From assembly GCA_029747015.1 (NCBI GenBank), contig JAKOGI010000085.1, positions 913,501 to 977,500 on the forward strand: a stretch of DNA of 64,000 nt. The letters run 5' to 3'. Positions 12,376-25,167 of this stretch are shown in pieces (the stretch's first letter is position 1; each line of letters begins with the position of its first letter). Below the pieces are notes generated by a model. That model was not told the origin of the DNA. It did no database searches and saw only the letters and a list, made by a program, of their open reading frames with translations. The stretch comes from Carnegiea gigantea (taxonomy: Eukaryota > Streptophyta > Magnoliopsida > Caryophyllales > Cactaceae). The position numbers were made by a program, and so were the translations under genes.

Positions 12376-15300
12376 TGCATCATCCCTTTGGATGCATTTA
12401 TTGGTCTATCACATTGCTAGATAACTTTAAAAACTTCTTCTTCACAATTTGGCGTTTATTTCTGTTGGTTTTTGGGGGCGGATGACGTTAAATATAAGAT
12501 ATTTTGTAGTAAAAGAAGTGCCAAGCACTTTACGCGGACATTTTAATTCTTATATACTATTATAGTAATTCTCTTTTAAAAAAATCAGTATTGCTTATTG
12601 CCAGAAAAAAGTTAAGGATGGCGACTAATAGTTCAGGAACACACTTAGCATGCAAAGGGCAAAAAGGCTATGCTTCGTAGTGACGTGAAAGTCCACTGTT
12701 CTAGAATTGATTTTGCGTACTGAAATCCTGTACTGGGGACTCGTCAGCAATTGATTTCAAAGAATACATGGCAAGTTAACTGTTCAAACTGTGTACCAAA
12801 TCGAACAAAAATGGGGATCTTTAAACAGTCAGCTAAAACAGTAGGAGGAATGTTCAGTGTCTTTGGTGTATGTCATGCTGTAGCAAAAAGCTTCAAGTTG
12901 TAGATAGAAGAGGACATGAAACATACAAAGACAAAAGAGCTTTGGTGAAGAAAAATCTAGAATAATGATGTAGGTAATCCAGTTATTGAGATGGAAATGA
13001 GATGTTGTAACGATGCCTTATCGAAAATACGTAGCCGAATTTGTGCCAAAAGATTAGTCAATAAGAGCCCAAGCCCATGCCCTCCCTATTGACGTAGCCC
13101 AACTCCGGCTGATAAACGAGTGGTGTGCGTGTGCATGTGTAGTCTTGAAATTACTCTAGCCGCTAGCTTTCTGGGGGGTTGTGGAAGACACGGGTATAGG
13201 ATACATGAAATGCTCTTCGAAGAAATTACATTTGGGAGACCAAAAAGTAACCCAATGAAAAATATGTTTTACAATGCGTTTAAAGCAACTCCAACACTTA
13301 AGAGTGAGACCATTAGCTTGAAAACCCTATGTCGATAATTTCAAGAGGGCTTCCAATCCCTTGCAACCTGCAAGCTCACCCTCTGAAATTCATTGCAACT
13401 GTTCCATTGAATTCTTTTTCCATATGGAAAATGTCATCACATAACATAACTTTTGGCTATAATTTGCTCAGAATATACACGGATGTAAGTCTAGTGGTAA
13501 CTTAGTTTTGTGGGAGTTTCAAATATCGAAAGAGTTTACATCATGTCAATTTCATTCCATTTTAAATGATTATTTGTCATTTTAATTATTGTATTTTTTA
13601 AAAAATATTTGTGTACCTTTTACTTTAGACTTGCTATCATTTTCGGATTTTTTACAGGCATCTTTTCAAACGTTTCTTCATTTAGTTGATTATCATTTTT
13701 CTGTTATAGATAGATAAATTTTGTAACTGTAAATTATCCAATAATGCTAAAGGGATTCCAAACTTCATGTAAAAAATAAACATAATAGGGTGTGTATCAA
13801 TAACTCATTGTTTATAACATGCTAAAAGATTCAAGTTCAAATATTTTATTTCAAAATCAAATTCTCTAACTTAGATGCAATTTTAGATGACTTGCTTGCT
13901 TTTTCGATTATTGTCATTTTTGTTCGTGGGGATGTAAGAAAAGGGATGGGAGAATAACACATAATAACGTTATGATCTTTAAAGTGGATGGAGTATAAGT
14001 GGTATCGGCGTGATCGAGGGCGGTTTGGAATTCTAGGTGAAGTGCGCTGGAGTAGCTTTGTTGGTTAGAGCGTGTGGCTGTTAACCATAAGGTGGCAGGT
14101 TTAAGCCCTCCCTCTAGCCCCTTTTTCTTATTGAACTCTAATGTTGTTTTTTGCTTTATCTAATCTTTTATGTTACATGTTTCCAAAGATTCCACCGAGC
14201 AGAGTTCAGCCATAAATTTACTCCGCAAATGAAACTCCATGCCTCTAAAAATGACACTCTCAATATGAGCTAGCCTATGCCCAATGCAGTTGATTGTATG
14301 CCCTGGAGGTATTGCCCTATCCATCCAATGCTTGTCCACACTCCTGGTCTCACACCCAAAAAAAAGGGGATATTTGTGCCAAAGATCAACCATTATATTC
14401 CAAACTATATTAACTAATGAGTTGTTTTTAAATGAAGCTATTAGCCTCAAATGTGAGATGAAATGCTCTTTCGAGCACTTCATCGAACACTTGGTAGTAA
14501 GGAGAGAACCCCCTAGGAAATGAGCAAACTAAGGGAGAGGGAAGCGCTTCCTAACTTTAGTTAGGCACAATAGCTCTCAATCTCAAGCCCACTCAAGAAA
14601 AACTAGCCACTAATGATCATGAATAAATCCAAATAATGCAAAATGAGCATGATTAATGATAACAATTAAATTTATAAAGTAAAAGATTGAGAAAGAGAAC
14701 AAGCTTTGGATTATAACAGGAAGGAGATTATCAATCACCAAAATATTGACAGGAATTTAGTAAACTCAATCTTCTTTAATTTACTCTAATGCTATAAAGG
14801 TGAGAGAGGTTCGTAACTCCAAATGATGGCTAAGCCTTGAAACTACAAAATTTTCCCTTACATGGCGGTTCAATCGACAGAAGGGACAAGGGTCACCTGT
14901 GAACGTGGGCGGTCAATTTGAGTTCTGGAAAATTAATTCACTTCAACAGTTTTTCACTTTAATTTTAATGAAAATGATAAATCTGTGGTTTTGGGTGGGA
15001 AAAAAATTATGACATAACCACGGTATAGTTTTCAATGTCTAAGGAATCGGTGAACAGAGGATAGTTGTTAAGTTTTTCTTTTTTTTAAATGAAAAAGCAC
15101 ATAGATCTTTCTAAATCCCTCCTTTTATTGCCACATAAATTCATCTACATTTTTAGCTTTAAATTACAGAATAGATGGCGATTTTTATTGATTTTAAGCA
15201 AGATGGAGTGGAAGATTTCGCAAAACCACAAACCTCAAAATTGTAACTATCAACTTTGTACCGAAAGTCTCAAATTCTTGAAAACATAAAAGATGAAGCA

Positions 15301-15629
15301 CATAATGCAATGCGGTCAACGTGTCTGTTGAGCTGCCTGGAAGTACTACTTGAAAGCTACATAATTGCTGGTCCTACAATATACATGGTCTTTTGCAGTG
15401 TGTAACTCTGATTATGTACATTGCAACTTGTTCCCATCTTTCAAAGTTCGTTCATATTCAAAAATAAGAAAGGGAATCGAAGTTATGTGTAATCAAGAAG
15501 GCCACGCCGTACTCACTGAGTAGACTACATGATTCAATGCCTGATCAGTTTCTGAATCCAAGGATATGCCATCTGGGTCATCAATTTTGAGCTACATTTA
15601 TCTTGGATTTTCGGTCTCTTTCTAAGTAT
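12376..15629 (+). repeat. Satellite unit 5
   Basis: Full-length unit. Its tRNA copy has a damaged D arm and B box. Confidence 0.9.
14046..14119 (+). pseudogene. tRNA-Asn-like, decayed, unit 5
   Basis: Acceptor GCTGGAG/CTCTAGC and anticodon GTT are kept, but the D arm (GCTTTGTTGG) and the T arm/B box (GCAGGTTTAAGCC) are mutated, so internal promoter function is doubtful. Confidence 0.75.
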
Positions 15630-18600
15630 TGCATCATCCCCTTGGATGCATTTGTTGTTCTATCACATTGTAGATAACTTTAAAAAGTTCTTTTGCAACT
15701 TGGTGTTTATTTTTGTTGGTTTTTGGGGGTGGATGACGTTAAATATAAGATATTTTGTGGTAAAAGAAGTGCCAAGCACTTTATTTGGGCATTTTAATTC
15801 TTATATACTATTACAGTAATTCTCTTTTTAAAAAATTAGTATTAGTTATTGTCAGAAAAAAGTTAGGGATGGCGACTAATAATTTAGGACCAAACCTAAC
15901 ATGCAAAGGGCGAAAAGGGGGTGCTGCGCAGTGACGTGATATTCCACTGTTCTAGAATTAATTTTGCGTACTGAAATCGTACATTGGAAACTCGTTGGTA
16001 ATTGGTCTCAAAGAATACATGGCAAGTTAGCCACTCGAACTGCGTACTAAATCGAACATTGATGGGGATCTTTGAATAGTCACCTAAAACAATTTAGGGG
16101 GAATGTTTAGTGTCTTTGGTGTATGTCATACAGTAGCAGAAAGCTTTAAGCTGCAGATGGAAGAAGACGTGAAACATACAAAGACAAAAGACGTTTGGTG
16201 AAGAAAAATCCGAAACAATGATGTAGATAATATAGTTATTGAGATGGAAACGAGATGTTGTAATGATAACTTGCCGAAAATACGTAGCCAAATTTGCACC
16301 GAAGAAGATTAGTCAATAAGAGCCCAAGCCCATGCCCTCCGTATTCACGTAGCCTAACTTTGGCTGATAAACGAGTGGTGCTCATATGGATGTGTGGTCT
16401 TGAAATTACTCTAGCCGCTAGCTTTCTAGGGGATCGTGGGGGGCACGGATATAGGATACATGAAACACATTTCGAAGAAATTTCATTTGGGAGACCAAAA
16501 ATTAACCCAATTAAAAATATGTTTTTCTCTACGTTTGAAGCAGCTCCAACACTTATGAGTGAGACCATTACCTTAGTAACCCTATGTTGATAATTTCAAG
16601 AAGGCTTCCAATCCCTTGAAACCTACAAGCTCACCCTCTGAATTTCATTGCAAATGTTCCATTGAATTCTTTTTCTAGGTGAAAAATGTCGTCACATACC
16701 ATAATTTTGGGCTACAATTTGCTCAGAACGTACACGGCTATAAGTCTAGTGTTAACTTAGTTTTGTGGGAGTTTCAAATATCGAAAGAGTTTACATCATG
16801 TCAATTTCATTCCATTTTCAATGATTAGTTGTCACCTTAATTGTTGTATTTTTTAAAAATATTTACGTACTTTTTACTTTGGACTTGCTATCATTTCGGA
16901 TTTTTTGCAGCCTTCTTTTCAAGCATTTCTTGATTTAGTTGATATCATTTTTTAGTTATAGATAGATAAATTTCATAATTGTAAATTATTCAATAATGCT
17001 AAAGGGATTCCGGACTTCATGTAAAAAGTAAACGTAATATTGTGTGAATCAATAACTCGTTGCTTATGACATGCCAAAATATTCGAGTTCAAATATTTTA
17101 TTTCGAAATCAAATTCTAACTTAGATGCGGTATTAGATGACTTGCTTGGTTTTTCAATTATTGTCATTTTTGTTTGTGGGGATGTAAGAAAAGGGATTGG
17201 AGAATAACACATAATAACATTAGGATCTTTAAAGTGGATGGAGTATAAGTGGTGTCAGCATGATCAAGGGCGGTTTGGAATTCTAGGTAAAGTGCGCTGG
17301 ATTAGCTCAGTTCGTTAGAGCGTGTGGCTATTAACCACAAGGTCAGACGTTCAAGCTCTCCTTGCATTGTCCTTTTCTTATTAAACTCTAATTTTGGTTT
17401 TTTGGTTTTGCTAATCTTTTATGTTATATGTTTCCAAAGATTCAACCGAGCAGAGTTCAAGCACAAATTTACTTCGCAAATGAAACTTCGTCCCTCTAAA
17501 AATGACACTCTCAATGTGAGCTAGCCTACGACCAATGTAGTTGATTGTGTGCCCTTGGTGTATTGCCATATCCATCCAGCGCTTGTCCACACTCATGGTC
17601 TCACACCAAAAAAAAGGGGATATTTATGCCAAGGATCAACCATTATATTCCAAACAATATTAAACAAAGAGTCGTCTTTCGATGAAGCCATTAGCCACAA
17701 ATGTGAGATGAAATGCTCTTTCGGGCACTTCATCGAACACTTGGTGGTAAGGAGAGAAGCCCCTAGGAAATGAGCAAACTAAGGGAAAGGGAAGCGGTTC
17801 CCAACCTTATTTAGGCACAATGGCTCTCAATCCCAAACCCACTCAAGAAAAATTAGCAACTAATGATCATCAATAAATCAAAACAATGCCAAATGAGCAT
17901 GATTGACGATAAGAATTAGATTGATTAAGTAAAAGATAGAGAAAGAGAACAAATGCTAGATTATAATAGGAAGGGCATTATCAATCGTCAAATTATTCAC
18001 AAGAATTCAGTGAACCCAATCTTCTTTAATTTACTCCAACCTTATAAGGGTAGGAGAGGTTCATAAATCCAAATGATGGCTAAGCCCTGAAATTAAAAAA
18101 TTTTCCCTTATACAGTGGTTCAACCGACAGAAGGGAAATGGGTCACTTCTGAACGTGGGAGCTCAATTTGAGTTCTGGAAAATCAATTCATTTGAATAGA
18201 GGACAGTTGTTAAGTTTTTTTTTTTAAATGAAAAAGCACATAGATTATTCTAGTTCCCTCCCTTTATTGCCATATAAATTCACCTGGATTTTTGGCTTTA
18301 GATTACAGAATAGATGGCAATTTTTATTGGTTTTAGGCAAGATGGAGTGGAAGATTCCGCAAAACAACGAACCTCAAAATTATAACTATCAAATTTGCAC
18401 CAAACGTCTCCAATTCCCGAAACATAAAAGATGAAGCACATAATGCAATGCGCGTAACGTGTCTGGTGAGCTGCCTGGAAGTACTACTTGAAAGCTACAT
18501 AATTATTGGTCCTACAACGTACATGGTCTTTTTCCAGTGTGTAACTCTGCTTATGTACATTGCAATATGTTCACAGCTTTTAACATTCATTCATATCCGA

Positions 18601-18768
18601 AAATAAGAAAGGGAATTGAAGTTATACATAATCAAGAAGGCTACACCATATTTCATGAGTAGACCACATGATTCAAGGCTTGATTAATTTCTGAAGCCAA
18701 GGATATGCCGTCTAGGTCATCAATTCTGAGCTACATTTATCTTGGATTTTCGATCTCTTTCTAAGTAT
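15630..18768 (+). repeat. Satellite unit 6 (about 115-bp deletion)
   Basis: The stretch between the two AATAG words (after AATCAATTCA and before AGGACAGTTG) is missing at about 18190-18200, so the unit is 3139 bp. Contains the tRNA copy with anticodon ATT. Confidence 0.9.
17296..17369 (+). pseudogene. tRNA-Asn-like with ATT anticodon, unit 6
   Basis: The D-arm region and 5' acceptor GCTGGAT are present, but the anticodon loop is CTATTAA (ATT in place of GTT), the T stem is broken (AGACGTTCAAGCTCTCC) and the 3' acceptor strand (TTGCATT) no longer pairs. A pseudogene. Confidence 0.75.
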
Positions 18769-21700
18769 TGCACAATCCCTTTGGACGTGTTTATTGGTCT
18801 ATCACATTGTTAGATAACTTTGATCACTTCTTTTGCAATTTGGTGTTTATTTCTGTTCGTTTTGGGGGGCGGATGACGTCAAATATAAGATATTTTGTAG
18901 TAAAAGAATTACCAAGCACTGCACTTGGACGTTTTAATTCTTATATGCTATTATAGTAACTCTCTTTTAAAAAATTCAATATTGCTTATTTTCAGAAAAA
19001 AGTTAAGGATGGCGACTAATTGTTCAGGAACAAAGTTAACACGTAGAGGGAAAAAGAGGATACTGCGCAGTGACGTGATAGTCAACTGTTCTAGAATCGA
19101 TTTTGCACACTGAAATCGTACACTAGGGGCTCATTAGCAATTGATATCAAAGAATATATGGCAAGTTGGCTGCTCGAACTGCGTACTAAATCGAACAATG
19201 ATGGGAATCTTTGAACAGTCGCCTAAAATAGTTTAGGAGGAATGTTTAGTGTCTTTGGTGCATGTCATGCTATAGCACAAAGCTTTAAGTTGCAGATAGA
19301 AGAGGACGTGAAACATACAAAGACAAAAGAGGTTTGGTGAAGAAAATCCAGAACAATGACGTAGATAATATCGTTATTGAGATGATAACGAGATGTTATA
19401 ACGATAACTTGCCGAAAATACATAACCGAATTTGCGGCAAAAGATTAGTTAATAAGAGCTAGAGCCCAAGCCCACGCCCTCCCTATTCACATAGCCCGAG
19501 TCCGGCTGATAAACGAGTGGTGCGAATGTGCATGCGTAGTCTTGAAATTACCCTAGCCGCTAGCTCTCTGGGGGCCGTGGTAGGTACGGATATAGGATAC
19601 ATGAAACACTCTTCGAAGAAATTTCATTTGGCTGACCAAAAAGTAACCCAATGAAAAATATGTTTTGCACTACGTTTGAAGCAACTCCATCACTTATGAG
19701 TGAGACCATTAGCTTAGAAACCCTATGCTGATAATTTCAAGAAGGCTTCCAATCTCTTGAAACCTACAAGTGCACCCTCTGAAATTCATTGCAAATGTTC
19801 CATTGAATTTTCTTTCCACGGGGAAAACATCGTCACATACCATAATTTTTGGCTACAAGTTGGTCAGAATGTACACGGATGCAATTCTAGTGTTAACTTA
19901 GTTTTGTATGAGTTTCAAATATCGAAGGAGTTTTCATTGTGTCAATTTCATTCCATTTTGAATGATTATTTATGACTTTAATTGTTGTAATTTTTTTTTA
20001 CTATTTGCGTACTTTTTACTTTGGACATGCCATCATTTTTAGAGTTTTTACAGGCATATTTTCAAGCATTTCTTCATTTAGTTGGGTATCATTTTTAAGT
20101 TACAGATAGATAAATTTCATGACTGTAAATTATCCAATAATGCTAAGGGAATCCGAGCTTCATGTAAAAAGCAAACATAAGAGTGTGTGAATCAACAACT
20201 CATTATTTATAACATGCCAAAAGATTCAAGTTTAAATATTTTATTTCAAAATCAAATTCTCTAACTTAGATGCGATTTTAGATGACTTCCTCGCTTTTTC
20301 GATTATTATCATTTTTGTTCGTGGGGATGTAAGAAAAGGGATGGGAGAATAACACATAATAATGTTACGATCTTTAAAGTGGATGGAGTATAATTGGTGT
20401 CGGTATGATCAAGGGCAGTTTAGAATTCTAGGTAAGGTGCGTTGGAGTAGCTCAGTTGGTAAGAAAGTGTGGCTGTTAGCCACAAGGTCGGAGGTTCAAG
20501 CCCTCCCTCTAGCGCCTTTTTCTTATTGAACTCTAATGTTGGTTTTTTGGTTTCGCTAATCTTTTATGTTATATGTTTCCAAAGATTCCACCGAGCAGAG
20601 TTCAAGCACAAATTTACTTTGCAAATGAAACTCCATGCCTCTAAAAATGACACTCTCAATGTGAGCTAGCCTATACCCAATGTAGTTGATTGTGTGCCCT
20701 TGGTGTATTGCCATATCCATCTAGCGCTTGTCCACACTCATGGTCTCACACCAAAAAAAAAAGGGGATATTTATGCCAAGGATCAGCTATTATATTCCAA
20801 ACCACATTAAATAATGAGTCATATTTCGATGAAGCTATTAGCCTCAAATGTGATATGAAATGCTCTTTCGAGCACGTCATTAAACACTTGGTGGTAGGGA
20901 GAGAAGCCCCAAGGAAATGAGCAAACAAAGGGAAAGGGAAGCGCTTCCTAGCCTTATTTAGGCACAATAGCTCTCAATCCCAAACCCAGTCAAGAAAAAT
21001 TAGCCACTAATGATCATCAATAAATCCAAGCAATGCCAAATGAGCATGATTGATGATAACAATTAGATTGATTAAGTAAAAGACAGAGAAAGAGAACAAA
21101 CTTTAGATTATAATAGGAAGGACATTATCAATCCTCAAATTATTCACAAGAATTCGGTAAACTCAATCTTCTTTAATTTACTCTAACCCTATAAAGGTAG
21201 GAGAGGTTCGTAAATCCAAATGATGGCTAAGCCCTGAAATTAAAAAATTTTCCCTTATACAATGGTTCAAACGACAGAAGGGATGCAGGTCGCTTCTGAA
21301 CGATGTAGCTCAGTTTGAGTTCTGGAAAATCAATTCATTTCAATAGTTTTTTATTTTAATATCAATAAAAATGATAAATCCATGGTTTTGGGTGACAAAA
21401 AAATTATCACATGACCATGATATAGTTTTCAGTGTCTAAGGAATCTGTGAATGGAGGACAGGTGTTGATTTTTTTTAAAATGAAAAAGCACATAGATCTT
21501 TGTAAATCCCTCCCTTTATTGCCATATAAGTTCATCTGGACTTTTACCTTTTGGTTATAGAATAGATGGTGATTTTCATTGATTTTAAGTAAGAAGGAGT
21601 AGAAGATTCCGCAAAACAACGAACCTCAAAATTATAACTATCAAATTTGCACCAAAAGCCTCAAATTCCCGATCACTTAAAAGATGAAGCACATAATACA

Positions 21701-22021
21701 ATGCACTTAACGTCTTTGGTGAGCTACGTGAAAGTACTACTTGTAAGCTACATAATTATTGGTCCTATAATGTACATGCCCTTTTTCCTGTGTGTAACTC
21801 TGCTTATGTACATTGCAACATGTTCCTAGCTTTTAACGTTCACTCATATTCAAACATAAGAAAGGGAATTGAAGTTATACATAATCAAGAGGGCCACGGT
21901 GTACTTAATGAGTAGACCACATGATTTAATGCCTAATCAGTTTCTGAAGCCAAGGATATGCCATCTGGGTCATCAATTCTGAGCTACGTTTATCTTGAAT
22001 TTTCGGACTCTTTCTAAGTAT
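18769..22021 (+). repeat. Satellite unit 7
   Basis: Full-length. Begins a local subfamily (units 7-9) marked by ATGCTATTAYAGTAACTCTC where other units have ATACTATTACAGTAATTCTC. Confidence 0.9.
20441..20514 (+). tRNA. tRNA-Asn(GTT)-like, unit 7
   Basis: 74 nt. Acceptor GTTGGAG/CTCTAGC pairs with wobble, the anticodon arm TGTGG-CTGTTAG-CCACA keeps GTT, and the T arm is perfect. The D stem 3' strand is changed (GTAAGAAAG), which weakens the D arm. A T-run (GCCTTTTTC) follows. Possibly functional, less certain than the unit 4 and 11 copies. Confidence 0.7.
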
Positions 22022-25000
22022 TGCATCATCCCTTTGGATGCATTTATTGGTCTATCACATTGCTAGATAACTTTAATAACTTCTTTTGCAATTTGGTGTT
22101 TATTCTTGTTTGTTTTGGGGGGGCGGATGACGTTAAATATAAGATATTTTTAGTAAAAGAAGTACCATGCACTTTACTTGGACGTTTTAATTATTATATG
22201 CTATTACAGTAACTCTCTTTTAAAAAAATTAGTATTGCTTATTGTTAGAAAAAAGTTAAGGATGGCCACTAATAGTTTAGGAACAAAGTTAACATGGAAA
22301 GGGCAAAAAATGGGATACTGCACAGTGACGTGATGGTCCACTATTCTAGAATCGATTTTGCGCACTGAAATCATACACTGGGGATTCGTTAGCAATTGAT
22401 CTCAAAGAATACATGGCAAGTTAGCTGCTCAAACTGCATACTAAACCGGACAATGATGGGGGTCTTTGAACAGTCGCCTAAAATAGTTTAGGAGGAATGT
22501 TTACTGTCTTTGGCGTATGTCATGCTATAGTAGAAAACTTTAAGCTGTAGATAGAAGAGGACGTGAAACATACAAAGACAAAAGAGGTTTGGTGAAGAAA
22601 AATCCAGAACAATGACGTAGATAATATAGTTACTGAGATGGTAACGAGATGTTATAACGATAACTTGCCGAAAATACATAGCAGAATCTGCACCAAAAGA
22701 TTATTTAATAAGAGCCTGAGCCCAAGCCCATGCCCTCCCCATTCGCATAGCCAGACGCCGACTGATAAACGAGTGGCGCGCGTGTCCATGTGTAGTCTTG
22801 AAATTACTCTAGCCGCTAGCTCTTGGGGGGGTCATGGCAGGCACGGATATAGGATACATGAAAAACTCTTCGAAGAAATTTCATTTGGGAGACCAAAAGG
22901 TAACCCAACGAAAAATATGTTTTGCTCTACGTTTGAAGCAACTCTATCACTTATGAGTGAGACCAATAGCTTAGAAACCCTATGTTTCTAATTTCAAGAA
23001 GGCTTCCAATCCCTTGAAACCTACAAATGCCCCCTTCGAAATCCATTGCAAATGTTCCAATGAATTTTCTTTCGATGTGGAAAATGTCGTCACATTCCAT
23101 AATTGTTGGCTACAATTCGATCAGAACGTACATGAATGTAATTCTAGTGTTAACGTAGTTTTGTATGAGTTTCAAATGTCGAAAGAGTTTACATCATGTC
23201 AATTTCGTTCCATTTTGAATGATTATTTATCACTTTAATTGTTGTAATTTTTTTACTATTTGCGTACTTTTTACTTTGGAGTTGCAATCATTTTTAGATT
23301 TTTTACAGGCATATTTTCAAGCATTTCTTCATTTAGTTGATTATCATTTTTCAGTTGCAGATAGATAAATTTCATAACTACAAATTATTCAATAATGCTA
23401 AGGGATTCCGGACTTCATGTAAAAAGTAACCATAATAGTGTATGAATCAACAGCTTATTGTTTATAACATGCCAAAAGACTTAAGTTCAAATATTTTATT
23501 TTAAGATCAAATTCTCTAACTTAGATGCGATTTTAGATGACTTGCTTGATTTTTTGATTATTGTCATTTTTGTTCATGGGGATGTAAGAAAAGGGACAGG
23601 AGAATAACACACAATAACGCTAGGATCTTTAAAGTGGATGGGGTATAAGTGTTGTCGGCATATTCAAAGGTGGTTTGCAATTCTAGGTAAAGTGCGCTAG
23701 AGTAGCGCAGTTGGTTAGACTGTGTGGCTCTTAACCACAAGGTGGGAGGTTCAAGCCCTCCCTCTAGCGCCTTTTGTTATTAAACTCTAATGTTGGTTTT
23801 TTGGTTTGCTAATCTTTTATGTTATATGTTTCCAAAGATTCCACCGAGCAGAGTTCAAGCACAAATTTACTTCGCAAATGAAACTCCATGCCTCTAAAAA
23901 TGACACTTTCAATGTGAGCTAGCCTATGTCCAATGTAGTTGATTGTGTGCGCTTGGTGTATTGCCATATCCATCCAGTGCTTGTTCACACTCATGGTCTC
24001 ACACCCCAAAAATGGGGATATTTATGCCAAAGATCAACCACTATATTCCAAACCATATTAAATAATGAGTCGTCTTTTGATGAAGCTATTAGCCTCAAAT
24101 GTGAGATGAAATGCTCTTTCGAGCATGTCATTGAACGCTTGGTGGTAAGGAGAAAAGCCCCAAGGAAATGAGCAAACAAAGGGAAAGGAAAGCGCTTCCC
24201 AACCTTATTTAGGCACAATAGCTCTCATTCCCAAACCTACTCAAGAAAAATTAGCCACTAATGATTATCAATAAATCCAAACAATGCGAAATGAGCATGA
24301 TTGATGATAACAATTAGTTTAATTAAGTAAAAGACAGAGAAAGAGAACAAACGTTGTATTATAATAGGAAGGACATTATCAATCATCAAATTATTCACAA
24401 GAATCCAGTAAACTCAATCTTCTTTAATTTACTTTAACCCTATAAAGGTAGGAGAGGTTCATAAATCCAAATGATGGCTAAGCCCTGAAATTAAAAAATT
24501 TTCCCTTGTACAGTGGTTCAACCGACAGAAGGGACATGGCTCACTTTTGAACGTAGGAGCTCAATTTGAGTTTTGAAAAATCAATTCATTTCAATGGAGG
24601 ACAGTTGTTAAGTTTTTGTTTTTAAATGAAAAAGCACATAGATCGTTCTAATTCCCACCCTTTATTGCCATATAAATTCATCTGGATTTTTGCCTTTAGA
24701 TTACAGAATAGATGGCGATTTTTATTGATTTTAGGCAAGATGGAGTGGAAGATTCCACAAAACAATGAACGTCAAAATTGTAACTATCAAACTTGCACCA
24801 AACGTCTCAAATTCCCAAACACATAAAAGATGAAGCACATAATGCAATGCACTCAACGTGTCAGGTGACCTGCCTGGAAGTACTACTTGCAAGCTACATA
24901 ATTGTTGGTCCTACAACGTACATGGTCTTTTTCCAGTGTGTAACTCTGCTTATGTACATTGCAACATGTTCCTAGCTTTTAAAGTTCATTCATATTCAAA

Positions 25001-25167
25001 AATAAGAAAGGGAATTGAAGTTACAAATAATTAAGAAGGCCACGCCATACTTAATGAGTAGACCACATGATTCAATGCCTGATCAGTTTCTGAAGCCAAG
25101 GATATGCCATCTGGGTCCTCAATTCTAAGCTACGTTTATCTTGGATTTTTGCACTCTTTCTAAGTGT
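22022..25167 (+). repeat. Satellite unit 8 (about 115-bp deletion)
   Basis: Subfamily 7-9 unit, 3146 bp, with a deletion at about 24590-24600 at nearly the same place as unit 6 but with a slightly different junction (CAATGGAGG). Carries the tRNA copy with a CTT anticodon. Confidence 0.9.
23696..23769 (+). tRNA. tRNA-Asn body with CTT (Lys-type) anticodon, unit 8
   Basis: 74 nt. Acceptor GCTAGAG/CTCTAGC pairs perfectly, as does the T stem GGAGG/CCTCC. The anticodon stem TGTGG/CCACA is intact but the loop is CTCTTAA, so the anticodon is CTT, which would read the Lys codon AAG. The D stem is altered (GCGCAGTTGGTTAGACT). CCTTTTG follows. It could be a decayed copy or an anticodon-shifted tRNA; sequence alone cannot decide. 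Confidence 0.7.
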
